Positions 7,690 to 13,952 of a DNA stretch of 15,618 bases are shown here, in pieces (position 1 is the stretch's first letter; each line of letters begins with the position of its first letter). The stretch lies in the NCBI GenBank assembly GCA_043101605.1, contig JBICIG010000101.1:1-15618 (forward strand), given 5' to 3'. The position numbers and the translations under genes are program-made. The notes beneath the pieces are model-generated. The model had not been told where the DNA came from, did no database searches, and saw nothing but the letters and a program-made list of their open reading frames with translations. This stretch comes from JBICIG01 sp043101605 (GTDB lineage Bacteria; Planctomycetota; Phycisphaerae; Phycisphaerales; UBA1924).

Positions 7690-7747
7690 CGCGCATCCCC
7701 TTCTCGCCGACACGCCCTCCATGCGTCCCGACGACTCGATCAGGGGC

Positions 7748-7783
7748 ACTATCGATTCCCAGTTTGCCCAACTTCACGCAAAC
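7748..7783 (-). promoter_or_regulatory. Operator-like dyad and possible promoter of the signalling operon
   Basis: A perfect inverted repeat GTTTGC-N10-GCAAAC occupies 7762-7783, about 75 bases upstream of the regulator start. It is AT-richer than its surroundings. Reading on the minus strand, a possible -10 hexamer GATAGT lies at 7753-7748. The matching -35 position (7776-7771) falls inside the dyad spacer and has no good TTGACA likeness. The arrangement suits a promoter whose -35 region is controlled by a DNA-binding protein, possibly the operon's own HTH regulator. The dyad is seen; the binding is inferred. Confidence 0.4.
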
Positions 7784-7862
7784 CGACGCCGCGGTGTCCG
7801 AAAACCCCGACAAACCACCGGCCGCTCCGGTCCCCACCCGTTCTCGCCTCGAATGTCCCCGC

Positions 7863-7889
7863 GATCCGGGGGAAGCCTCCGCCCCGATC
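7863..7889 (-). terminator. Possible hairpin terminator after tsaB
   Basis: A GATC-GGGG arm pairs with a CCCC-GATC arm with one bulged base and a loop of about 10 nt, starting 4 nt beyond the tsaB stop codon. No T-run follows on the minus strand, so if it terminates it is not a classic intrinsic terminator. Confidence 0.3.
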
Positions 7890-7892
7890 CGA

Positions 7893-8753
7893 TCAACGCG
7901 ACCCCGACTCCCCCCGACGCGCCTCCCACAAACGCACCGCCTCCGGACGCCTGCCATAGATCGGCCGCACCCCCCCCGCGTCCTCCCCGGGGATCACCCG
8001 CGTCAGCTCCAGCACCCCCGCCGCGCCGAACACCGGCTCCTCCACCCGCGCGCCCGCACGCGCCGCCTCTTCCCGGAACGACGCCGGCAGGTACCCATCG
8101 CCCACCACCACGCCCGCCCGCAGCGCCCGGATCACCTCGCTCGTGCGCACGCCGATCGGCACCACGCGCCGCGCCAGCCCCTCCAACCCGCGCCCCGTCT
8201 CCCCGGCCGCTCGCTCGAGCGCTGCCGCCAATTCCGCCTCCAGCCCGAGCCCGCCGCGCACGCCGCTCCACCACGCCGCGTCCCCCGCACGCACCGCAAC
8301 GAAGCACTCCTCGCGTTTCGACGCCACGCAGATCGCCGCCGGCTCGGGCCCGTCCTCCATCGCCCACGCCGCGACCAGCCAACTCGGCACCGCGTGGACC
8401 TTCGCTCCCAGCCGCTCGCCCAGCACCGCCCCGGCCGTCACCGCGATCCGCACCCCGGTAAACCCGCCCGGGCCCGCGCTCACGCCGATCGCGTCGATCT
8501 CCGCCGCCGAGATCCCCGCCCGCTGCGCCACCCGTTCGATCGCCGGCAGCAGGTCGTCTCCCAGCCGCCGCCCCTCGTCGGTCCGAAGGTGTTCCTCCGC
8601 CAGCGCCTCGAGCGCCCCGCCCGCGAACCGTCCCAGCGCCACGGTCGCCCCGGTCTTGACGACCCGCCCGCGCACCCCACGCTCGCCCGCCTCCCCCGCC
8701 GAGGGATTGCTCAGCTCGATCGCCAGCGTCCAGGATGCCCCGAGCCCGCTCAT
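7893..8753 (-). CDS. tsaB: tRNA threonylcarbamoyladenosine biosynthesis protein TsaB
   Basis: TsaB is the inactive ASKHA-fold partner that, with TsaD and TsaE, transfers the threonylcarbamoyl group to A37 of ANN-decoding tRNAs. The 286-residue protein has the family's opening strand (WTLAIELSNPS), the diagnostic GPGGFTGVRIA motif (94-104; family form GPGSFTGLRIG), the usual following helix, and a C-terminal P-x-Y-x-R-x-P-E-A stretch. It is longer than typical TsaB (about 230) because of an insert at about 17-36 rich in Gly and Arg. The usual Asp of the first strand is Glu13. The ATG at 8753 is preferred over the GTG three bases upstream; neither has a clear ribosome site. It lies about 50 nt after the ArfB-like gene on the same strand, so co-transcription is likely. 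Confidence 0.9.
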   Translation of the reverse strand: MSGLGASWTLAIELSNPSAGEAGERGVRGRVVKTGATVALGRFAGGALEALAEEHLRTDEGRRLGDDLLPAIERVAQRAGISAAEIDAIGVSAGPGGFTGVRIAVTAGAVLGERLGAKVHAVPSWLVAAWAMEDGPEPAAICVASKREECFVAVRAGDAAWWSGVRGGLGLEAELAAALERAAGETGRGLEGLARRVVPIGVRTSEVIRALRAGVVVGDGYLPASFREEAARAGARVEEPVFGAAGVLELTRVIPGEDAGGVRPIYGRRPEAVRLWEARRGESGSR

Positions 8754-8779
8754 CACGGATCATTGCCGACCCGCGTCCT

Positions 8780-8795
8780 CCCGGCGCTCGCCGGG
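8780..8795 (-). terminator. GC-rich hairpin between the arfB-like gene and tsaB
   Basis: CCCGGC and GCCGGG arms enclose a GCTC loop, 8 nt past the stop codon of the upstream minus-strand gene. No T-run follows. It may be a weak terminator, an mRNA-stabilising hairpin, or simply GC-rich chance. Confidence 0.3.
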
Positions 8796-8802
8796 CTCCC
8801 GC

Positions 8803-9255
8803 TCACTCCGGCCCGGGCTTCTTCCGCCGCTCCTTCCGCTCCGACCGCTCCCGCTTGGACTGCAGCCGCCGCTCGATCGCCCCCTTGCTCGGCTTGGTCT
8901 TCTTGCGGGGTTTGGGAGGGGTCATCGCCCGGACCATCAGCTCCCGCAGCCGCGCCAGGCACTCCTCCCGGTTCCGCCGCTGCGTCCGGTGCTCATCGCA
9001 GATGATCAGCAGCTCCCCGGGGTCGACCATCCACCGCGCCCCGAGTCGCTTGAGCCGCGCCCGCGCCGGCGCCGGCATCGGGATCTCCCTCGGATCCACC
9101 CGCATCAGCGCCTTGCTCGACCGGCGGTTCACGCTCTGGCCGCCCGGCCCGGAACTCGACGCGTAGCTGAACCGCACCACATGCGGCGGCACCACCACGC
9201 CCGGCGCGATCTCCAGCCCGCTCGGCTCGGTCGGGATGTCGTCGCTCTCGCTCAC
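8803..9255 (-). CDS. arfB: ArfB/YaeJ-type peptidyl-tRNA hydrolase (ribosome rescue)
   Basis: This 150-residue protein belongs to the class I release-factor-like family without codon-recognition domains. ArfB enters the empty mRNA channel of stalled ribosomes and hydrolyses the peptidyl-tRNA. The catalytic GGQ is at 38-40 in SSSGPGGQSVNRRSSKA. The C-terminal tail (about 112-148) is rich in Lys and Arg and contains KTKPSKGAIERRLQSKRERS, matching the ArfB tail that binds the mRNA tunnel; this tail separates it from other GGQ proteins. The GTG at 9255 is chosen as start because GGGGAGGAG lies about 8 nt upstream and the family's N-terminus begins soon after. A TAGTCT hexamer just before that ribosome site could be its -10 box. 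It appears to be the first gene of a unit with tsaB. Confidence 0.9.
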   Translation of the reverse strand: MSESDDIPTEPSGLEIAPGVVVPPHVVRFSYASSSGPGGQSVNRRSSKALMRVDPREIPMPAPARARLKRLGARWMVDPGELLIICDEHRTQRRNREECLARLRELMVRAMTPPKPRKKTKPSKGAIERRLQSKRERSERKERRKKPGPE

Positions 9256-9341
9256 CGCGCCACTCCTCCCCAGAGACTACCCTCCCGATCTCCCGCCGAG
9301 CACGCCTCCCTGCCCGCCGACACGATCCGGGGCCCCCGCCG

Positions 9342-10223
9342 ATGAACGCCTCCCGCGCCGCTCTCCCCCTTGCGCTCGCCTGCCTCTCCCTGGGCGCCCG
9401 CGCCGAATCTTCCCTCGCCGAGCGCTACGCCAACTCCTCCCTCCTCGCGCTCGACGAACCCACCGATCCACAACCCGTCGACTGGACCATCCGCGCCGAG
9501 CCCTCGGTCTGGTGGGTTGCGATGAGCGGCGACTTCCGCGTGCCCGGCACCACCACCGCCGGCTCCCGCTTCGGGCTCCGCGATCTGGACCTCGACGAAC
9601 CCTCCGCCTCACCCTTCCTCGAACTCCACTACCGCAACGGGCCGTGGCGCCTCTCCCTCTCGGGCTTCTACATCGAGAGCGACGGATCCGCGACCGCCTT
9701 CCGCCCCGGGTCCTTCGGCGATGTCCCGTTCGCGATCGGCGACACCATCGACGCGTCGGCCTCGCTCTTCTCCGGGCAGCTCGCCGTCGGCTACCTCTTC
9801 GAGCCCTACCGCGCCTCCCCCAACCAGACCGGCGGGTTCGATGTCGAGTCGTGGATCGAACTTACCGGCGGCGTGCGCGCCTACGCCGTCGACTTCGACG
9901 CCACCGTCAACGGGACCGCCTCGGCCGGCACCGACCAGCTCTTCGCCGAACCTTTCGCCGGCGTCAAGTGGACCCTCGAACTCATCGAGGAATTCACCAT
10001 CGACACCGAACTGACCCTCGGCGGGTTTTCCACAGGTTCCGAGCGTCGCTCCTTCGGCGTCGACATCATCGTCGGGCTCAACTGGCGCCCCACCCCAAAC
10101 TTCGGCGCACAACTCGGGTACCGCCAACTCGCCTTCGGGCTCTACGACGGCAACGGCATCGACGAATTCGAATGGCGCGGCGCCGTCGCGGGCGTCTACG
10201 GCGGGCTCGAGCTCCGCTTCTAG
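9342..10223 (+). CDS. Predicted outer-membrane beta-barrel protein
   Basis: I do not recognise a specific family. The 293-residue protein starts with a signal peptide (MNASRAALPLALACLSLGARA, cut near residue 21). It then consists of alternating polar/hydrophobic stretches with many aromatic residues, for example WRLSLSGFYIES, GQLAVGYLFEPYR, FGVDIIVGLNWRP and GAQLGYRQLAFGL, spaced by short Gly/Asp/Asn loops. It ends GLELRF with a terminal Phe, the usual C-terminal signature of outer-membrane barrels recognised by the BAM machinery. The strand count suggests about 8-12 strands. It is divergent from the ArfB-like gene. No strong Shine-Dalgarno precedes the ATG. A periplasmic beta-rich protein is the alternative. 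Confidence 0.7.
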   Translation: MNASRAALPLALACLSLGARAESSLAERYANSSLLALDEPTDPQPVDWTIRAEPSVWWVAMSGDFRVPGTTTAGSRFGLRDLDLDEPSASPFLELHYRNGPWRLSLSGFYIESDGSATAFRPGSFGDVPFAIGDTIDASASLFSGQLAVGYLFEPYRASPNQTGGFDVESWIELTGGVRAYAVDFDATVNGTASAGTDQLFAEPFAGVKWTLELIEEFTIDTELTLGGFSTGSERRSFGVDIIVGLNWRPTPNFGAQLGYRQLAFGLYDGNGIDEFEWRGAVAGVYGGLELRF

Positions 10224-10281
10224 GGCTTTCCGCCAAAAAAACACCCAGTTTCTCGCCCCCGGAATCTCCCCCGATTGTGGA

Positions 10282-10303
10282 GCCCGGGACGATTGACCCG
10301 GGC
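10282..10303. repeat. Inverted repeat overlapping the -35 box of the HU gene
   Basis: GCCCGGG at 10282-10288 and CCCGGGC at 10297-10303 form a perfect 7-bp dyad with an 8-nt spacer. The TTGACC box (10293-10298) lies within it. It could be an operator or a terminator stem for the upstream outer-membrane gene. No T-run follows on either strand, so I favour an operator or chance in GC-rich DNA. Confidence 0.4.
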
Positions 10304-10321
10304 CGGGGGCTCTGCGATACT
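10293..10321 (+). promoter_or_regulatory. Sigma70-type promoter of the HU-family gene
   Basis: TTGACC (10293-10298, five of six matches to TTGACA), a 17-nt spacer, and GATACT (10316-10321, four of six matches to TATAAT with the key A2 and T6) form the best promoter in the window. Transcription would start near 10328, leaving a leader of about 130 nt before the ATG at 10458. Confidence 0.6.
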
Positions 10322-10386
10322 CCGGGGTCTTCAAAGTCGGCCGGATCGGGCGACGGGCCGAAACAACACAACGCGCGGGAGGTCGA

Positions 10387-10426
10387 GGAGTTCGGACCAC
10401 CGGTCAATCGGTGCTCCGCTTTTCTT
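10387..10426 (+). promoter_or_regulatory. Attenuator-like hairpin with T-rich tail in the HU leader
   Basis: CACCG (10398-10402) pairs with CGGTG (10409-10413) around a 6-nt loop. An outer GGAG (10387-10390) pairs with CTCC (10414-10417) across a 5'-side bulge. TTTTCTT follows at 10420-10426. A competing stem GACC/GGTC (10395-10398 with 10402-10405) would break the first. The structure lies in the untranslated leader 32 nt before the ATG, so it could cause early termination or control access to the ribosome site. It could also terminate upstream read-through. Confidence 0.4.
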
Positions 10427-10457
10427 CGGCGTCGTCTTCACGAGAGGGACGAGCGCA

Positions 10458-10847
10458 ATGGCGACCACGAATCAGACCGCCGGCAAGACCGTCACCAAGA
10501 AGGATCTTGTCGATCGCATCTGCTCCGACACCGGGCTCCGCCGCAACGATGTCCGCGATGTCGTCCAGGCCTTCCTCGACCAGGTCATCGTCGAGGTCGG
10601 CAAGGGCAACCGCCTCGAGTTCCGCGACTTCGGCGTCTTCGAGGTCAAGCGCCGCGCCCCGCGCGTCGCCCAGAACCCCAAGACCCTCGAACGCGTCCAG
10701 GTCCCCGCCAAACGCACCGTCAAGTTCAAGTCCGGTCGGCTCATGCGCGAGCAGCTCGAAACCGCCGACCGCGCCGAGCGCGTCCCCGAGCCCCCGCATG
10801 TCGAGGTGCGCCTCGCCGACAACCACTCGGTCACCGCACGCCGCTGA
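10458..10847 (+). CDS. HU/IHF-family nucleoid DNA-binding protein
   Basis: This is a 129-residue histone-like protein that would bend and compact DNA as a dimer. The N-terminal helices run from TKKDLVDRICSDTGLRRNDV (13-32), followed by KGNRLEFRDFGVFEVKRRA (49-67) and the DNA-intercalating arm with the conserved Asn-Pro (AQNPKT, 71-76), ending with VKFKSGRLMREQL. Typical HU is about 90 residues; here there are about 10 extra residues at the start and about 30 at the end, the latter not especially basic. The ATG at 10458 is chosen from homology; GAGAGG at 10442-10447 is the ribosome-site candidate. The frame is open further upstream, but that part lies in the leader. HU and IHF subunits cannot be told apart here. 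Confidence 0.93.
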   Translation: MATTNQTAGKTVTKKDLVDRICSDTGLRRNDVRDVVQAFLDQVIVEVGKGNRLEFRDFGVFEVKRRAPRVAQNPKTLERVQVPAKRTVKFKSGRLMREQLETADRAERVPEPPHVEVRLADNHSVTARR

Positions 10848-10888
10848 CGCGACCGATCGGCCCGTCCCACGCAACTGATTGAGTCGCG
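10848..10888. other. Gap between convergent HU and PilZ genes with a weak long-loop inverted repeat
   Basis: The 56-bp gap (10848-10903) between the two stop codons holds CGCGAC at 10848-10853 and its complement GTCGCG at 10883-10888, separated by 29 nt. No compact hairpin with a T-run is visible, so a bidirectional terminator is not supported. Confidence 0.25.
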
Positions 10889-10903
10889 ATCGCCCGCCCG
10901 CGG

Positions 10904-11326
10904 CTACGCCGCCAACGCGGCCTCACGCCGACGCGCCCCCACCGCCTCGACGAACCGCAACCCCACCAACTGCACCCCCCCGGGGCCCAGCCCCACGCGC
11001 ACCACCCGGGCCGCCCGCGACGACGACTGACACACCAGGCCCGTGCCCGACCAGTCGATCAGCGCCTCGACCTCGCCCTCACGCGGCACGACGCTCGACG
11101 CGGGTACCTCCACCAGCGCCCCCGTCGCCGACACATTCCGCACCCGCCCCGCGACGAACCGCAGCCCGTCCCGCGCCACCAGCTTGCACGGCGCGCTCAC
11201 CGGGTGACGCTCCGACCGTCGCCGATCACGCCCGCCCAGATCCCGCCGCGGCGGCACCCCCAGACGACCCGCCGACGGATGCGCCTCGATCATCGACCCG
11301 ACCACGCTCGCGGTGTTCGTGTTCAT
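10904..11326 (-). CDS. PilZ-domain protein (probable c-di-GMP receptor)
   Basis: This is a 140-residue soluble protein. It carries the two c-di-GMP-binding motifs of PilZ domains in the right order and spacing: RRSER at 36-40 (RxxxR) and NVSATG at 64-69 (D/NxSxxG). They are followed by a beta-rich stretch (ALIDWSGTGLVCQSSSRAARVVRV) ending in GLRFVEA, which matches the last PilZ strand. The protein is essentially a single PilZ domain with an N-terminal extension of about 30 residues. It probably changes partner interactions when c-di-GMP binds. It is divergent from the adjacent GT2 gene (75 bp apart), so a link to surface polysaccharide is possible. No ribosome site is seen before the ATG at 11326. 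Confidence 0.85.
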   Translation of the reverse strand: MNTNTASVVGSMIEAHPSAGRLGVPPRRDLGGRDRRRSERHPVSAPCKLVARDGLRFVAGRVRNVSATGALVEVPASSVVPREGEVEALIDWSGTGLVCQSSSRAARVVRVGLGPGGVQLVGLRFVEAVGARRREAALAA

Positions 11327-11388
11327 GCCCGGGCTATCGGGCCGATCGACCCCGGACTTTCGCCCCCCGCCCGCTCCCTTCCGTCCGG

Positions 11389-11394
11389 TACGCT
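11389..11394 (+). promoter_or_regulatory. Possible -10 element of the GT2 gene (leaderless start)
   Basis: TACGCT ends 6 nt before the GTG start codon, the same placement as TAGAGT before der. No ribosome site is present, consistent with a leaderless mRNA. No convincing -35 box is seen. Confidence 0.25.
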
Positions 11395-11400
11395 CGCCGC

Positions 11401-12417
11401 GTGGATTTCTCCGTGCTCATCCCGACCCACCGTCGCCCGGACAAGCTCGCCGCCTGCCTCGCGAGCCTCGCCCGCCAGAGCTTCGATCCCACCCGTTTCG
11501 AGGTCCTCGTCGGCGTCGACGGGCCCGACACCGGGGAGGCCGCCGCCGCTGCGCGGGCCCTCCCGCGGGCCCGCGTCTTCGAATTCAACCACGCGGGCCC
11601 CGCCGCGACGCGCAACCAAGTGCTCGAGCGCGCCCGCGGCGAGTTCCTCCTCTGGCTCAACGACGATGTCGCGCTCGATCCGGGGTGCCTGGCGGTCCAT
11701 GCCGCGGCCCACGCCGATCTCGCCGAAGTCGGCCGCGACGCGATGATCCTCGGGAGCGCCCCCTGGGCGATCCGCGAGCCCGACCGCCTCTTCGATCGTC
11801 TCCTCCGCGAGACCTCGATGATCTTCTTCTACGACCGGATGGACGCCGACCAGCCGGGCTCGCCCGATCGCGACTGGGGCTTCCGCCACGCGTGGACGCT
11901 GAATCTGTCGATCCGCCGATCCCACGCCGGCGCCGAGCCCTTCGACGACACCCTCCCGTGCGCGTGCTTCGAAGACCTGGAATGGGCGTGGAGGCAATCG
12001 ACCCGCCGGGCGCTCCCGGTGCTCTACCGCCCGCGCGCCGTGGCGATCCACGACCACCGCTACGAGCCGGTCGGCTACCTCGCGCGCGAGCGATTGCTCG
12101 GGCGCGAAGCGTTCCGCCTCGCGCTCGCCGCCCCCGACTGCGCGCGCGCCATCTTCAACCGCGACCTGACCAGCCCCGCCGAGCTGCGCTACGCGCTCGA
12201 CTTCGTCGAGCGCGAACGCCCCGCCGTCGCGGCTCTCGAAGAGTCCTTCCAGAGGCTCGCGGACCTCCCCGCGGACGCACTCGCCGCCGCACACGCCCCG
12301 CACCTGACCCGCATGCTCTACGAGCATCACCTGCCGCTGAAGCGCTGGCACTGGCGCACCGGCTTGATCGAAGCCGCGGCGGGCGCGCCCTACGCCGGGA
12401 GCGATGCGTCCGGATAG
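11401..12417 (+). CDS. Family 2 glycosyltransferase
   Basis: This 338-residue GT-A-fold enzyme would transfer a sugar from a nucleotide-sugar donor. The N-terminal strand FSVLIPTHRRPDKLAACLAS (3-22) is classic GT2. It is followed by FEVLVGVDGPD (33-43), AGPAATRNQVLERARGEFLLWLNDD (65-89) with the metal-binding Asn-Asp-Asp at 87-89, and FEDLEWAWR (190-198) with the acidic pair expected for the catalytic base region. The C-terminal 130 residues are helical and unassigned. The GTG at 11401 is chosen because the first beta strand starts immediately after it; the open frame extends upstream across the opposite-strand PilZ gene but encodes nothing recognisable. The last 28 bases overlap the end of the convergent GT4 gene. 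No signal peptide or membrane segment is seen, so it is cytoplasmic or peripheral. Confidence 0.88.
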   Translation: MDFSVLIPTHRRPDKLAACLASLARQSFDPTRFEVLVGVDGPDTGEAAAAARALPRARVFEFNHAGPAATRNQVLERARGEFLLWLNDDVALDPGCLAVHAAAHADLAEVGRDAMILGSAPWAIREPDRLFDRLLRETSMIFFYDRMDADQPGSPDRDWGFRHAWTLNLSIRRSHAGAEPFDDTLPCACFEDLEWAWRQSTRRALPVLYRPRAVAIHDHRYEPVGYLARERLLGREAFRLALAAPDCARAIFNRDLTSPAELRYALDFVERERPAVAALEESFQRLADLPADALAAAHAPHLTRMLYEHHLPLKRWHWRTGLIEAAAGAPYAGSDASG

Positions 12418-13952
12418 ATCGCGTGCACCGCGAGCCCCTGCCGCTCGAACACGCCCGCGCGCGCCAGCATCGCACGCTGGTGCATCCACGAGCTGAGCAC
12501 AACCGCCGTGGCGCCCGTTTCGTGCGCGCGTCCCGGCTCGCGGATCGTCCACCCGAGCAGCCGCTGCCCGACCCGCGCCGGGTCGTCGTCGGTCACACCG
12601 ACGATCTCCCCATTCGACTCGGCGAGCACCGACGCCAGCTCGATCGTGTGCCGCCCCGCGCCGTGCAGCACCACGCGCTCACCCGCGAGCCGCCCGAGCA
12701 GCGCGCGCAGCAGCTCCGCCGCACCGCTCGGCACCGAGCCGCTTGCGCCGCCCGAGCCTCCGGCCGCGCTGAATGCGCACGCCCTCGTCGCCGGCCACGC
12801 CCGCCCGGGCTCGGCGCCCGCCTCGTCGATCAGGGCCTCGACCGCGTCGAGATGCCTCGCGATGCTGAACCGCTCGATCGCGGTGTTCCACGCGGCGCGC
12901 GCCAGTTTGCCGATCCCGAGCGACAGCGCCCGCTCGACGCCGTCGGCCAGCGCCATACCCGAGGCCTCGGCCGAGTCCTCGGGCGTTGCGCTCACCAGCA
13001 CGCCGTTCCCGCCGTCGGCGATCGCCTGCGCCGCCCCGGAGCGCACGCCCGCGACGATCGGCACGCACCCGGCCGCGAGCGCCTCGAGCATCGAGATGCT
13101 CAGCCCCTCGTAGCGCGAACCGAGCACGAAGGCGTCGTGCGCGCGCAGCAACGCGCGGATCTCGCCCGGTCCGGCCGGGGGAAGCCGCCGCATCGCCGGG
13201 CGTCGTGCGCACGCCTCGTCGATCTCCGCGCTCGCCGGCCCGTCCCCGATCAGCGTCAACTCGAACGCGATCCCGCGCGCGACCAGTGCATCATGCAGGT
13301 GCACCAGGGACGCGATCCGCTTCTGCTCGTGCTCGATCCGCCCCGTGTACAGCAGCCGGATCGGGCTGCCGCTCGCGCGTTCGCCCGGGGCGGGCTCCTT
13401 CGGGAATCTCTCGGGCACCTCGACGCCGTACGCGAGGTCGCGCACATCGCCCCGCCGCATCGGGAGCGCCGCGCGCAGGTCGCACGCGATCCGCTCGCTG
13501 ACGCCGACGAACCGGTGCAGCAACGGCTCGTAGTGCGTCAGCAGCCGCCGGTCGTACGCGATGTCCGAGTGCTGCCACCCGATCGTGCGAACGAGCCCCG
13601 GCTTGGCCTGAGCGATCGCCGCCACCACGCCGTAGCAATCCCCGTGCAGGTTCGGGCTCACCGCGCACAGGTCCCCGCCGGCCACCCGCTCGATCGTCTC
13701 GAGGTAGGGCCCGACGAACGCGCGCACATCCCCCGCGCACGCGGCGATCGGCGCCCGGTCCGAGAGATCGCACACGACGACCCGCTCGTCGATGGGCAAG
13801 TCCAGGCGCGACTGCCCGCTCGGCGTCGGGTGCAGAATCAATCCCGCGGGCCGCCCGCGCGCGACCAGACCGTTGGCGGCGCGCACGCCCCACATCGTCA
13901 CGCCGCTGACATTCAGTCCCTGGGGGAGCGCGATGACCAGTCCGGGCTTCAC
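12390..13952 (-). CDS. GT4-type glycosyltransferase fused to a C-terminal Rossmann-like domain
   Basis: In this 520-residue protein, residues 1-380 form a GT-B glycosyltransferase: LNVSGVTMWGVRAANGLVARG near the start (13-33), the second-domain strand IRLLYTGRIEHEQKRI (198-213), FELTLIGDGP, and the EX7E region SRYEGLSISMLEALAAG (279-295; Glu282 and Glu290). After a Gly/Ser-rich linker (395-410), residues ~424-515 begin VVLHGAGRHTIELASVLAE, a nucleotide-binding-like turn, followed by GVTDDDPARVGQRLLGW and AVVLSSWMHQRAM. This matches small Rossmann-like domains found on sugar-modifying and methyltransferase proteins. The ATG at 13952 overlaps the stop of the upstream gene as ATGA, so translation is coupled. 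The gene runs into the GT2 gene from the opposite side with a 28-base overlap of ends. The donor and acceptor cannot be named. Confidence 0.83.
   Translation of the reverse strand: MKPGLVIALPQGLNVSGVTMWGVRAANGLVARGRPAGLILHPTPSGQSRLDLPIDERVVVCDLSDRAPIAACAGDVRAFVGPYLETIERVAGGDLCAVSPNLHGDCYGVVAAIAQAKPGLVRTIGWQHSDIAYDRRLLTHYEPLLHRFVGVSERIACDLRAALPMRRGDVRDLAYGVEVPERFPKEPAPGERASGSPIRLLYTGRIEHEQKRIASLVHLHDALVARGIAFELTLIGDGPASAEIDEACARRPAMRRLPPAGPGEIRALLRAHDAFVLGSRYEGLSISMLEALAAGCVPIVAGVRSGAAQAIADGGNGVLVSATPEDSAEASGMALADGVERALSLGIGKLARAAWNTAIERFSIARHLDAVEALIDEAGAEPGRAWPATRACAFSAAGGSGGASGSVPSGAAELLRALLGRLAGERVVLHGAGRHTIELASVLAESNGEIVGVTDDDPARVGQRLLGWTIREPGRAHETGATAVVLSSWMHQRAMLARAGVFERQGLAVHAIYPDASLPA

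Noticed and set aside
10224..10245. Seven-A run after the outer-membrane protein gene as a terminator
   Set aside because: The A-run is on the sense strand and would give a U-tract only for minus-strand transcripts, and no hairpin or minus-strand gene is next to it.
10879..11400. Upstream extension of the GT2 frame
   Set aside because: It translates to Pro/Arg/Thr-rich sequence without homology and lies opposite the PilZ gene; the glycosyltransferase fold starts at the GTG at 11401.
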